Positions 8,642-16,562 of a stretch of DNA of 64,000 bases are shown one piece after another. The stretch is taken from assembly GCA_963974445.1 (NCBI GenBank), contig CAXBDI010000001.1, forward strand, positions 19,576-83,575, in the 5' to 3' direction. The stretch's first letter is position 1, and every line of letters begins with the position of its first letter. Source of the DNA: JACKII01 sp963974445 (GTDB lineage Bacteria > Pseudomonadota > Alphaproteobacteria > Bin95). Both the position numbers and the translations under genes were made by a program. Under the pieces are notes generated by a model, which saw nothing but the letters and a program-made list of their open reading frames with translations, was not told the DNA's origin and ran no database searches.

Positions 8642-9272
8642 TCACCGCCCTCTCACTCACCGCCGCAGCGCTGCCATTGAGATGGCGCGAGCGCATCGGC
8701 ATGACATCCGGCAGCGGGTCCTCCCCAGCGCCGCCCATCCCGACACCAGCCTCGGCTTGACCCTGCATCACGGCTTCCAGCAGCAATATCTCGGTTTCGT
8801 CTTCGTAGTAGCGCGGACAAGATGCCTGATCTGGGGATGCCTCGAACCCGTCCGCCGCCGTATCGGCATCCGCAGTCTGGCCGGCCTGCCGGCGGCTGTC
8901 TCTGGCCGCGTTGACGGCACTCCGCAGGTGGCCGATGATCTGGCGGGCATCGGTTAATTTTCGATCCAGAACCGCCAATTGGTCCGTGCCATCCTCCAGA
9001 AGGGCGGCAGTACGCTCGGCGATGGCGCGTGCTTCCTGCAAATGCTGCTCCAGCGCTTCCGACTCGGTTCGAGCCGCTGCCCGTGTCTGGCTGAGGCTGG
9101 AGTTGAGCCGCTCTACCGCCTTCACCATGTCGGCGACGCCCTTGCCGACACCCTGGTCGGCGCTGGCCAGTCGGCGGACGCGGCGCGACAGCACGATGCA
9201 GTAGAAGCACGCGGTCAAGCTGGCGGACAATAACCCGCCGTCGACCAGAATATTCAACGCATCCATAATCAC
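8634..9272 (-). CDS. DUF6468-type membrane-anchored flagellar locus protein
   Basis: The product has 212 residues with one N-terminal membrane segment (about 9-27, VDGGLLSASLTACFYCIVLS), then a Arg-rich stop-transfer (RRVRRL). A long coiled coil follows (about 38-125, with VKAVERLNSSLSQTRAAART). The C-terminal half is acidic and low in order, with DETEILLLEAVMQG. Alphaproteobacterial flagellar clusters often carry such a gene, annotated DUF6468, next to motA or fliL. No enzymatic motif is seen. It overlaps the motE-like gene by 8 bp and follows fliL after a 72-bp gap, so the four genes probably form one transcript. Confidence 0.7.
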   Translation of the reverse strand: MIMDALNILVDGGLLSASLTACFYCIVLSRRVRRLASADQGVGKGVADMVKAVERLNSSLSQTRAAARTESEALEQHLQEARAIAERTAALLEDGTDQLAVLDRKLTDARQIIGHLRSAVNAARDSRRQAGQTADADTAADGFEASPDQASCPRYYEDETEILLLEAVMQGQAEAGVGMGGAGEDPLPDVMPMRSRHLNGSAAAVSERAVSD

Positions 9273-9344
9273 CTCCCGGGCGTTAGAATCGGGCAGCCGG
9301 CACCGGACGGCGGTGGCGTCGCCTGCCCCGTGTCGCTGTTGGGT

Positions 9345-9842
9345 TTAGCGCAGCAGAAACTCCGCGATCAGCACCGCTTTCACCGCCTCATCGCCGGTCA
9401 CCAACCGCACCCGGCGTAGCATCTCGGCCCGCAGCCGCTCCATCGCCAGGATCGATGAGACATCGCGCTCGTCCACCGCCCGCAAAAAAATGTTCAGCGT
9501 ATCGACAATCCGCGGTTCCGCTTGCCGGACGCTCTCGGCGGACTTGGGGTCGATTTCCAGGTGCAGTTTCGTGCGCAGGAACTGCGCCGTGGCGCCACCG
9601 CCCAGCGGGATGGTGAATTCCGGCAGGCTGTGAAACGTCGGCGGTGTTTGGTTGATATTTTTGGTGTCCTGTTGCGGGTCGAGGTTGTCGGCATCGCTTT
9701 GGCCGACGAAGGGGATGGGGATCAGGCCCATCATCCCAGCGGCAAACCCGCCGCCGCCGCCCAGGACGATGACGGCCAGCAACACGATAAGCCCTTTTGC
9801 GCCGCCCTTTTTGGGAGGCCCTTCGGCAACGACTTCTGTCAA
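9345..9842 (-). CDS. fliL: Flagellar basal body-associated protein FliL
   Basis: The protein has 165 residues. A short cytoplasmic start (MTEVVAEGPPKKGGAKG) is followed by a membrane helix (about 18-38, LIVLLAVIVLGGGGGFAAGM) and a periplasmic FliL domain. The domain has FHSLPEFTIPLGGGATAQFL, the LHLEIDPKSAESVRQAEPRI repeat and the terminal VKAVLIAEFLLR. FliL modulates stator function. It is the first gene of the minus-strand operon and is divergent from fliF. fliM, often next to fliL, is not here. Confidence 0.92.
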   Translation of the reverse strand: MTEVVAEGPPKKGGAKGLIVLLAVIVLGGGGGFAAGMMGLIPIPFVGQSDADNLDPQQDTKNINQTPPTFHSLPEFTIPLGGGATAQFLRTKLHLEIDPKSAESVRQAEPRIVDTLNIFLRAVDERDVSSILAMERLRAEMLRRVRLVTGDEAVKAVLIAEFLLR

Positions 9843-10000
9843 GGTACACCTACCCGCCTTTTCTTGTGTTTGGCGGACAATACAGCCGGCACCTAAACGG
9901 GTTATTAATCTAACTAAATCACGATCTTGGTGGATGCTTTATAGAAGCAGCAGGTCCTGATGGATCAACCTGTAGCCAATCTAGCCAGAAGGCGGTTCGA
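9843..10000. promoter_or_regulatory. Divergent fliL/fliF control region
   Basis: These 158 bases separate the divergent flagellar operons and must hold both promoters. The segment around 9900-9945 is AT-rich compared with its flanks (TTATTAATCTAACTAAAT). It contains a TTAA followed by a TAAA six bases later, which only loosely resembles a CtrA site. No convincing sigma-54 GG/GC pair was found. Confidence 0.4.
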
Positions 10001-11638
10001 GTGAGCATGGAACGGCTCGTCGAAAATTTGCAGAAGCTTGGAGCCGGGCGCCTTGTAGCGCTCGGCCTCGGCGTGGCTGCAACCATTGCGGTGGTCGGAT
10101 TCCTTGCCATTTCCACGACCCGGCCTGATTTCGCACCGCTGTATTCCGGGCTCGACGCGAAGTCCGCCGGCGAAATCGCGGCGCGTCTGGATAGTCTGGG
10201 CATTCCCTACGAGGTCTCGGGCACCACTCTGCTGGTGCCGGCTATGGCGCGCGACCGGGCGCGCATGACCCTGGCGGGGGAGGGGCTGCCGCGTCAAGGC
10301 CAGGCCGGATACGAACTGCTCGACAATCTGGATGGCTTCGGCGTCACCGCCGATATGTTCGACGCGACCTACTGGCGGGCGAAGGAGGGCGAGCTGGCTC
10401 GCACCATCACCGCGCTCGACAATGTGCAAAGCGCCCGCGTTCATATCGCTCGGCCCACCCGCACCGCCTTTTCGCGCGAGCGTGTGGCGCCGTCGGCCTC
10501 CGTTGTCGTGACCACCGGCAGCGGCGCGCAGCTGAGCCGGCGGCAGGCATTCGCCGTCCGTCATATCGTCGCGCTCGCGGTTAAAGCGCTCGATCCCGGC
10601 CGGGTGACGGTGATCGACAGTTTCAACGGCCTGGTGCTCGGCCCGGACGAGGGCGAGGACGGCATGAGCGCCGACGACGCCCGCATCGCGCGGGAGGCGC
10701 GCATCCGCAGCGAGTTGGAGGCTCTGCTGAGTGCTCATGTCGGCGCTGGGCGAGTGCGCGTCAGCGTGGCGGTGGAGACCGACAACGAAACCGAGTCCGT
10801 CACCGAACGGGTATTCGATCCCGAAGGCCGCGTCGCTATCCATAGCGACACGACCGAATCCTCGGAAAATACAGTCGAGCCGGCTGACGGCGGCGCCGAG
10901 GGCGCGGTCGGTGTCGGCGGCAACTTGCCGGAGGGGCAGGGGCAAGGCGGCGGGGCGGCCGGTTCCAGCCAAAAAACCAGCACCAAGGAACGGGTCAACT
11001 ACGAAGTGTCGGAAGTTCGGCGCGAGCGGCGCAAGCTGGCCGGCGCGATCAAGCGAATTTCCGTTGCCGTGCTGGTCGATGGTACGCTGGCGACCGATGC
11101 GAACGGCGAGACTGCCTGGCAGCCGCGTTCGGCTGAGGATCTGGATACCATCGGCAAGCTGGTGCGCTCGGCCATCGCATTCGATGCGGAGCGCGGCGAT
11201 GTCGTCACCGTCGAAAACCTGCAATTCGCCATTTCCGCCCAGGACGAGACCACCCCGGCGAACAGCGGCCTGTTAGGCGCATTTGCCGGAAACCTGGTCG
11301 ATTTGGTCGAGATATTGGGGCTCGTCGCTATCGTTGCGCTGCTGATGTGGTTCGTGGTTCGGCCACTGACCAGCGGCCGGGCGTTCGAATCGCCGGCGGA
11401 CGAACCGCTGGCCCTGCCCGAGCGCGAGGCGGCGGACGCCGGCGACGACCCGGCGGAGGAAGCTGACGACGCCGAGTTCACCGAGGCCGCCAATGAAGAT
11501 AGCGGCCCGATCGAAGCATTGCCTGCCAACAACAGCCACGTGGCGCGCCTGCACACTGTCGTCGACGATCACCCGGACGAATCCTTCGCGCTCATCCGCA
11601 AATGGCTGCACGAGACCGATGAGGAGGAGGCGGCATGA
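10001..11638 (+). CDS. fliF: Flagellar MS-ring protein FliF
   Basis: FliF forms the membrane MS ring on which the rotor is built. The 545-residue frame opens with a GTG at 10001; an ATG two codons later (10007) is an equally possible start. There is a membrane helix at about 18-38. The ring-building YscJ/FliF domains include FAPLYSGLDAKSAGEIAARL, AARLARTI-like EGELARTITALDNVQSARVH and IARPTRTAFSRERVAPSASV. A Gly-rich linker stands near 310-325, and a second membrane helix at about 433-453. The acidic cytoplasmic tail ends LIRKWLHETDEEEAA, the FliG-binding segment. It overlaps fliH by ATGA. Confidence 0.96.
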   Translation: MSMERLVENLQKLGAGRLVALGLGVAATIAVVGFLAISTTRPDFAPLYSGLDAKSAGEIAARLDSLGIPYEVSGTTLLVPAMARDRARMTLAGEGLPRQGQAGYELLDNLDGFGVTADMFDATYWRAKEGELARTITALDNVQSARVHIARPTRTAFSRERVAPSASVVVTTGSGAQLSRRQAFAVRHIVALAVKALDPGRVTVIDSFNGLVLGPDEGEDGMSADDARIAREARIRSELEALLSAHVGAGRVRVSVAVETDNETESVTERVFDPEGRVAIHSDTTESSENTVEPADGGAEGAVGVGGNLPEGQGQGGGAAGSSQKTSTKERVNYEVSEVRRERRKLAGAIKRISVAVLVDGTLATDANGETAWQPRSAEDLDTIGKLVRSAIAFDAERGDVVTVENLQFAISAQDETTPANSGLLGAFAGNLVDLVEILGLVAIVALLMWFVVRPLTSGRAFESPADEPLALPEREAADAGDDPAEEADDAEFTEAANEDSGPIEALPANNSHVARLHTVVDDHPDESFALIRKWLHETDEEEAA

Positions 11639-12288
11639 TCGGCTCCACCGTGCGCCTCCAAGATTTCGAGCTGGAGGCCAAGGCGGCACTGACAGAGACC
11701 GCCACCTATGGGCAGGCGGAGGTCGATGCGATTCGGCGCAGCGCCTTCGCTGCCGGGCGGGCCGACGGCCAGGCCGCCGCCGCAAAAGCCGCTGCTGCGG
11801 CCGATGCCGACCGGCTCACCGCTGTCGACCGCATGGTTCAGCAGGCCGCCGACCTCAGTCAGGAGGTCGATGTGCTGCTGGACCAGAGCCTGGATCGCCT
11901 GGAGAGCGTTCTGCGCGCCGCGCTGACCATCGCGCTGCCGGCCGTGGCTGCCAGCGAGGCGATGGATCGACTCTCCGCGGCCTTGCACGAGGCCGCGGCT
12001 GCCGTGCCGCTGCCCTCCATCGAGGTGATCGCGTCACCCGCAACGGTGGAGAGGTTGCGCGCTTGCACCGCCGCTCTGCCTGCCCGCCTTATGCTGACCG
12101 CCGACGAAGGCATCGCCGACGGCGCCGCACGGTTGCGCTGGCAATCCGGCGGCGCCGATTTTTCCCCGAACGCGGCTGTGGCAGCAATCGAACAGGCGCT
12201 GGAAACATTCCTTGGCCGTCCGGATCACCCCGGCAGCGAGGCCAGCGTCGCCCCCCCGCCAAACCGAAAGACCCATACCGATGCATGA
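11635..12288 (+). CDS. fliH: FliH-like flagellar export ATPase regulator
   Basis: The product has 217 residues. Residues 1-65 form a charged Ala-rich helix (ALTETATYGQAEVDAIRRSA and FAAGRADGQAAAAKAAA). They are followed by a helical region and a small C-terminal domain (about 125-200) with IEVIASPATVERLRACTAAL and LRWQSGGADFSPNAAVAAI, which matches the FliH/YscL end in layout. FliH binds the FliI ATPase and links it to the C ring. fliI itself is not nearby. The call is supported by position between fliF and fliN with four-base and eight-base overlaps; the sequence family is poorly conserved. Confidence 0.72.
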   Translation: MIGSTVRLQDFELEAKAALTETATYGQAEVDAIRRSAFAAGRADGQAAAAKAAAAADADRLTAVDRMVQQAADLSQEVDVLLDQSLDRLESVLRAALTIALPAVAASEAMDRLSAALHEAAAAVPLPSIEVIASPATVERLRACTAALPARLMLTADEGIADGAARLRWQSGGADFSPNAAVAAIEQALETFLGRPDHPGSEASVAPPPNRKTHTDA

Positions 12289-12676
12289 TGACACCGATGG
12301 CCGCGACGCCGACGATACCGACGGTCCCGAGGTCGAGGCGGAAGTCGTCGATGCGGAGGAGATCGACGACGATCAGTCCGCCGCCGACGCCGAGACCCTT
12401 GCTTCGCAGGCGCAGGAGCCAAACTCACGCCGAGCCATATTCTCCGTACCGGTCGAAGTCGTGGTTTGTGTCGGCAAAGCGCTGCCGCCCATCGGCGAAC
12501 TCATCAATATGCGCCGCGACGCCATCATCGTGCTCGACCGGCGCATCGATGACCCGGTCGATATCCGCATTGGCGACCGGGTCATCGCCCGCGGCGAATT
12601 GCAGGAGTTGGAGGATGGCTCTGGCCGGTTGGGCGTGCGAATGACGGAAATCGTGGATGGCGTGTTCGGACGATAG
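12281..12676 (+). CDS. fliN: Flagellar motor switch protein FliN
   Basis: FliN is a C-ring component that, with FliM and FliG, sets rotation sense and docks FliH. From the ATG at 12281 (MHDDTDGRD) it has 131 residues. An acidic N-terminal tail of about 50 residues leads to the SpoA domain: FSVPVEVVVCVGKALPPIGE, then LDRRIDDPVDIRIGDRVIAR and GRLGVRMTEIV. The start overlaps fliH by 8 bp. Upstream in-frame codons at 12212 lie inside fliH and are rejected. fliP follows after 5 bp. Confidence 0.93.
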   Translation: MHDDTDGRDADDTDGPEVEAEVVDAEEIDDDQSAADAETLASQAQEPNSRRAIFSVPVEVVVCVGKALPPIGELINMRRDAIIVLDRRIDDPVDIRIGDRVIARGELQELEDGSGRLGVRMTEIVDGVFGR

Positions 12677-12681
12677 CGGCG

Positions 12682-13428
12682 ATGCGATTCGTTTCCATAG
12701 CGCACGCGATGATGGGTTTGGCGGCCGCCGCCGTGGTGCTGGCAGTGCCCGCAGCCGCTGCGGCGCAGTCGATCAACATCGATCTGGGGGCGGAGGGACA
12801 ATTGACGCCCCGCCTGATTCAATTGTTCGTCATTATCACGGTGCTCAGCCTTGCGCCCGGTATCCTGATGATGGCGACCACTTTTCCGTTCATGGTTACG
12901 GTGCTGTCGATCCTGCGCCAGGCTATCGGCGTGCAGCAGGCGCCGCCGAACATGATGATGGTCAGCCTGGCGCTGTTCCTCACGCTGTTCGTGATGGAGC
13001 CGGTATTCAATCAGGCCTGGCAGGAAGGCGTGTCGCCTTACATGGAGGCGAATATCACCGAGGAGCAAGCGCTGGAGCGCACGATTGCGCCCTTTCGCGT
13101 CTTTATGGAAGCGCGGGTCAAGGACAACCACAGCGGCCTGATGATGGAATTGGCTGAGGCGCGGATCGGCGACGATGGCCGCATCCCGCTCTCGGCATTG
13201 CTGCCTGCCTTCATGATTACCGAGATCGAGCGGGCGTTTCAGTTCGGCTTCATCGTCTTCCTGCCGTTTTTGGTGATCGACATCGTCGTTGCGTCGATCC
13301 TGATGGCCATGGGCATGATCATGGTGCCGCCGGTGATGATCGCGTTGCCGTTCAAACTGGCGTTCTTTACCGTCAGCAACGGCTGGGAATTGATTGCCGG
13401 CGCCATGGTGCGGAGCTACGGCGGATGA
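12682..13428 (+). CDS. fliP: Flagellar export gate protein FliP
   Basis: FliP is the core of the flagellar type III export gate in the inner membrane. The 248 residues begin with a cleavable-looking signal (about 1-29). Family motifs follow: TPRLIQLFVIITVLSLAPGI, ATTFPFMVTVLSILRQAIGV, PPNMMMVSLALFLTLFVMEP, then LLPAFMITEIERAFQFGFIV and MAMGMIMVPPVMIALPFKLA. Length is standard. It overlaps the next small gene by ATGA. fliQ and fliR, usual followers of fliP, are not present. Confidence 0.97.
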   Translation: MRFVSIAHAMMGLAAAAVVLAVPAAAAAQSINIDLGAEGQLTPRLIQLFVIITVLSLAPGILMMATTFPFMVTVLSILRQAIGVQQAPPNMMMVSLALFLTLFVMEPVFNQAWQEGVSPYMEANITEEQALERTIAPFRVFMEARVKDNHSGLMMELAEARIGDDGRIPLSALLPAFMITEIERAFQFGFIVFLPFLVIDIVVASILMAMGMIMVPPVMIALPFKLAFFTVSNGWELIAGAMVRSYGG

Positions 13429-13736
13429 GCGCCCGCGGCCAACCTCACCGGTCTCGCACGACGGCGCCGGCCGCCGACACCTTGAGCGACATGGTGTCCG
13501 CCATCGCCAGACAGGCGCGGGCGGACGGTCTGCCCATCGCTGGCGCCGATGCCCGCGGTTTGGCGCAACTGATGCAGCATCTGGGGTTCGATGCGCCGGG
13601 CCTGGCCCCGGCGGGCCCGGTCATGGCGCGGCTTCTGGCGGAAATACTGGTGCTGACCGGCGCGCCGTCTCAGCCGCCGCCGCGGCCGAAGTCAACGGGG
13701 CCGACGGATGAAATCACAGGGAAATCGGCTCTATGA
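13425..13736 (+). CDS. Small FhlB-like (FlhB cytoplasmic domain-like) protein
   Basis: The gene encodes 103 residues without a signal or membrane segment. A basic N-terminal stretch of about 20 residues is followed by MVSAIARQARADGLPIAG, then a Leu-rich helix (GLAQLMQHLGF). A final segment reads MARLLAEILVLTG. That layout (helix, GxPI turn, helix, final AE-containing helix) resembles FhlB, a free homologue of the FlhB C-terminal domain. It does not show the FlhB NPTH site. Both ends overlap neighbours (fliP and fliG) by ATGA, so it is certainly expressed with them. The FhlB assignment is by eye and should be treated as a hypothesis. Confidence 0.55.
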   Translation: MSARGQPHRSRTTAPAADTLSDMVSAIARQARADGLPIAGADARGLAQLMQHLGFDAPGLAPAGPVMARLLAEILVLTGAPSQPPPRPKSTGPTDEITGKSAL

Positions 13737-14806
13737 GCGATCTGACTGTTTCCGACCTACGCAACCCGTCTATGCCAGGCAGTCTGACAACCCGGCGGCC
13801 TCTCAATCCTGACGAGAAGGCCGCGATCATCGTCTACAGCTTGGGGCCGGAACGGGCCAAACAGGTGCTCGACCGAATGGACGAGAGCGATTACCGCCGC
13901 TTCGCTCAGGCGATGAACCGGCTCGGTACGGTCGACGCCGCAACGGTCGAGGACGTATTGACGGAGTTCGCAACCAGCGTCAGCGAACCCAACACCATGC
14001 GCGGCGGGACGGCCGAAACCCGACGGTTCATGGCGCGGTTTCTCGATGCCTCCTACGTCGATCAATTGCTGGGCGATATCAGCGGGCCGGCCGGCCGCGA
14101 TATCTGGGAGAAGCTGTCGAACACGTCGGAGCATCACCTGTTTGCCTACCTCAGCAACGAGCAGCCGCAGTCGGTCGCTGTCATCCTCAGCCGGATCACC
14201 GCCAGCAAGGCGGCACAGGTGCTGATGCTGTTTTCCGATGAAAAGGCAAAAGAGATCGTGCGGCGGATGAGCCGGATCGGCAATATCGATCGCAGCATTA
14301 TGAAACAGCTGAAAACGACCCTTCAGCAGGATTTTCAGGCGGTCCTGGAAAAGCAGCGGGGCATCGGCCGGCCGCACGATCTGATTGGCAGCATGTTCAA
14401 CCAAATGCCCACGGACAAGGTCGGGCCGTTGATGGAAGCCTTGCAGGCCAGTGACCCGGAAGCGGCTGAAAAAGTTCAGAAAATGATGTTCACTTTCGCC
14501 GATTTCAGCACACGCGTCAGCTCGGCCGATCTGCAGAACGTGATCAAGAATTGTGAGCATGAAACGCTGGTGCAGGCATTGACGCTCGCCAAGCGCAATG
14601 CGCCGGAAATCATGGAGTATTTCTTCAACAACATGTCGAAACGCGTCGCCGGTCAAATGCAGGAGCAAATCGACGAGGGCGGCCCGGTTCGGATGAAAGA
14701 CGCGCAGGCCGCACAACAGGAGATCGTCCGCGTTGCGCAGGTCCTTGCGAAGTCCGGCGAGATCCAACTCACGGACGGCGACAGCGAGGATGACCAGGTC
14801 CTCTGA
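13733..14806 (+). CDS. fliG: Flagellar motor switch protein FliG
   Basis: FliG is the rotor protein that receives torque from MotA. The 357-residue product has the three-part FliG layout. Its N-terminal domain reads LNPDEKAAIIVYSLGPERAK. Its middle domain contains LSNEQPQSVAVILSRI (the EHPQ motif has Gln in place of His) and FSDEKAKEIVRRM. The C-terminal charged torque domain ends NNMSKRVAGQMQEQIDEGGP then QEIVRVAQVLAKSGEIQL. It follows the FhlB-like gene with an ATGA overlap. Its place after fliP rather than directly behind fliF is unusual. Confidence 0.94.
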   Translation: MSDLTVSDLRNPSMPGSLTTRRPLNPDEKAAIIVYSLGPERAKQVLDRMDESDYRRFAQAMNRLGTVDAATVEDVLTEFATSVSEPNTMRGGTAETRRFMARFLDASYVDQLLGDISGPAGRDIWEKLSNTSEHHLFAYLSNEQPQSVAVILSRITASKAAQVLMLFSDEKAKEIVRRMSRIGNIDRSIMKQLKTTLQQDFQAVLEKQRGIGRPHDLIGSMFNQMPTDKVGPLMEALQASDPEAAEKVQKMMFTFADFSTRVSSADLQNVIKNCEHETLVQALTLAKRNAPEIMEYFFNNMSKRVAGQMQEQIDEGGPVRMKDAQAAQQEIVRVAQVLAKSGEIQLTDGDSEDDQVL

Positions 14807-14830
14807 TAGGGGGCCTGTCGCAGCCATGCC

Positions 14831-15445
14831 ATGACAGACCGCATCGACCGCTGGTTGGCATTTGCACACGAACGCTCGGCGGTGCTGTCTGCAACCCTGC
14901 GCCGCGGTATGGCCACAGGCTTGTCGCCGCAGCGGCTGGCACAATGGGGCGAACGGCTGCGAGCAATGCAGGGACAGGCGGCTCTGTTGCTACCGCAATC
15001 GTCCGCGGCGACTGAGACCGGCGACGGCGGAGACGAGATGGCGGCGCTCGGCGGCCTGCCGCGCTATCCCGGTTGGAGCCGCCGCGACTGGCGGCCTCAG
15101 GCGTCGGGGCCTGTGCAATGCTTAACGGTGCACCGCCAAATGGAGCCTGACCCCGAAGACACCGACGATTCACCCAGCGACAACGGCACACCATGGCGGT
15201 TCGAGCTTGTGGCCGCGTTTGGCGAGGACCGCCAGGCAACGGTGGTCGGGCGTCTCGACCGCGATGCATTGCGGCTGTTGGTGCGCTCGGACCAGCCGCT
15301 CGGTCCCTCCGCCCGCGCGCACTTGGAACAACTCGTCCGCCGGATGCGGTTGTCGGGCGAGCGTCCGGTTTTGCTGCGTTTCGATGTTGCGATACGGCCA
15401 GATGCACTGCCCGCGCGCCGCGAAGGCGTCGACCGCCGGGCCTGA
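14831..15445 (+). CDS. Uncharacterised protein at the end of the fliF operon
   Basis: The product has 204 residues and is not recognised. It lies 24 bp after fliG on the same strand. The N-terminal 60 residues are helical and Arg/Ala-rich (RLAQWGERLRAMQGQAALLL). A middle acidic disordered stretch holds DPEDTDDSPSD. The last 80 residues look like a mixed alpha/beta domain (FELVAAFGEDRQATVVGRLD, then HLEQLVRRMRLSGERPVLLR). The strand-strand-helix pattern is vaguely like the FliK C-terminal domain, but no diagnostic residue supports that. There is no signal peptide. A flagellar role is inferred only from position. Confidence 0.6.
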   Translation: MTDRIDRWLAFAHERSAVLSATLRRGMATGLSPQRLAQWGERLRAMQGQAALLLPQSSAATETGDGGDEMAALGGLPRYPGWSRRDWRPQASGPVQCLTVHRQMEPDPEDTDDSPSDNGTPWRFELVAAFGEDRQATVVGRLDRDALRLLVRSDQPLGPSARAHLEQLVRRMRLSGERPVLLRFDVAIRPDALPARREGVDRRA

Positions 15446-15478
15446 GCCGTATGTTGGATCGAGTGAGGGGTGGAGGGG

Positions 15479-15552
15479 TGGAGGCGCGAACCGGAATCGA
15501 ACCGGTGTACGAGGATTTGCAGTCCTCTGCATCACCACTCTGCCATCGCGCC
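15479..15552 (-). tRNA. tRNA-Cys (anticodon GCA)
   Basis: Reading the minus strand, the acceptor GGCGCGA (15552 downwards) pairs with TCGCGCC, followed by discriminator T and an encoded CCA (15481-15479). The anticodon stem GAGGA/TCCTC encloses loop CTGCAAA with anticodon GCA at 15518-15520. The T arm ACCGG-TTCGATT-CCGGT is perfect. Length is 74 nt. Confidence 0.97.
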
Positions 15553-15905
15553 TCACTGTCGTTGAACGCCATCGCCAGCATCCACCAACCGGACCCGGGT
15601 GCATAGAGCCGAGAGCCGGAAGGGTCAAGGCATTCCTCTATATGGCGCGCCCGCCAGCCGGCGCTAACGGCGAAACAGCGGGCAGCGGGCTTGGTATTCA
15701 CTCGGTGGCGCCGAACAGCCGCCGCCGTTACGCCGCCGCAAGGCAGCGGTCCTGCAAAAAAATCGGGTGCGTTTGCGGCCTGTCTATAGTATTCGCCATA
15801 GACAGGAAGTCGGCGCTTAGCAATGGCTTCCGGGTGCGTCGGGCGATCCTGGAGATCGCGCCGCCGTGGCACTTCCTCTCGATCATCATGGATCTGATGC
15901 CCGCT
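15553..15905. other. Intergenic stretch between tRNA-Cys and the pcm-like gene
   Basis: These 353 bases hold no convincing gene. They contain the 28-bp palindrome at 15779-15806, an A-run near 15755-15762 and alternative in-frame starts for the pcm-like gene at 15888 and 15897. The rest shows nothing I can assign. Confidence 0.6.
15779..15806. promoter_or_regulatory. Palindromic operator-like site upstream of pcm-like/tolC
   Basis: Perfect 9-bp arms CCTGTCTAT and ATAGACAGG flank a 10-bp spacer. There is no following T-run, so it is not a terminator. It overlaps a TATAGT that could be a -10 element and lies about 100 bp before the pcm-like start. Such symmetry is typical of a dimeric repressor site, perhaps TetR-like, given the tolC efflux gene downstream. 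Confidence 0.5.
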
Positions 15906-16562
15906 ATGACCAATTTTGCCATCGCCCGCCGTAATATGGTGGATAGCCAACTGCGCACCAGCAAAGTCACCGACGAGCGCTTGGTGGCGGCAATGGCGGC
16001 CATCCGGCGGGAGGAGTTCGTGCCCGCCAGCCGGCGTCCGGTCGCCTATGTCGATGAGGCGTTGCCGGTGGCTCCCGGTCGTTACCTGCCGGCGCCGTTG
16101 GTGGCAGCCCGCCTTTACCAGATGGCAACACCGACGCCGGACGATCTTGTGCTGTTGGTCGGTGCCGGCACCGGCTACGGCGCGGCGGTGCTGGGCCGCC
16201 TGGTCAGTGCCGTCGTCGCCCTTGAGTGCGACAACGAACTGGCAGCCATGGCGGAGCAGGCGTTGGCCGCCGCCGAGATCGACAACGTTATCGTGGCGGA
16301 GGGGCCGTTGGAGGAGGGGTGGGAGAAACAAGCGCCCTATGACATCATTGCCTTTGAAGGGGCGATTGCCGAGGTGCCGGAGGCGATCCTGTCGCAACTG
16401 GCGCCGAACGGCCGTATCGTCGCTGCGATGATCGGGGCGAATGACATTCCGGTCGCGACCATTTTGTGGAAAACCCCCACCAGTGTTGCGGCCGAGTCGG
16501 TGTTCGATGCTAATATCCCGACATTACCTGGATTCGAGCGGGTACGGGAGTTTGAATTTTGA
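15906..16562 (+). CDS. Protein-L-isoaspartate O-methyltransferase family protein
   Basis: This 218-residue protein has the PCMT fold. The N-terminus MTNFAIARRNMVDSQLRTSK and VTDERLVAAMAAIRREEFVP is the usual substrate-side helix region. The SAM-binding loop is LLVGAGTGYGAAVLGRL, and ALECDNELA gives the acidic residue that binds the ribose. Such enzymes methylate isoaspartyl residues for repair. Alphaproteobacterial copies next to tolC are divergent, and their activity is not certain. Starts at 15888 and 15897 are also in frame; 15906 gives the family-like N-terminus. The stop TGA overlaps the TTG start of tolC. Confidence 0.85.
   Translation: MTNFAIARRNMVDSQLRTSKVTDERLVAAMAAIRREEFVPASRRPVAYVDEALPVAPGRYLPAPLVAARLYQMATPTPDDLVLLVGAGTGYGAAVLGRLVSAVVALECDNELAAMAEQALAAAEIDNVIVAEGPLEEGWEKQAPYDIIAFEGAIAEVPEAILSQLAPNGRIVAAMIGANDIPVATILWKTPTSVAAESVFDANIPTLPGFERVREFEF

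Noticed and set aside
9895..9925. CtrA box in the fliL/fliF gap
   Set aside because: Spacing and half-sites do not fit TTAA-N7-TTAA.
9965..11224. 419-codon frame antisense to fliF
   Set aside because: fliF is unambiguous on the other strand; the frame has His/Arg-rich shadow composition.
15207..15905. Upstream extension of the pcm-like gene
   Set aside because: It would overlap the fliF-operon tail gene and the tRNA; the family N-terminus starts at 15906.
14769..16397. 542-codon minus-strand frame across fliG end, tRNA-Cys and pcm-like gene
   Set aside because: It crosses the tRNA and two supported genes and has no recognisable sequence.
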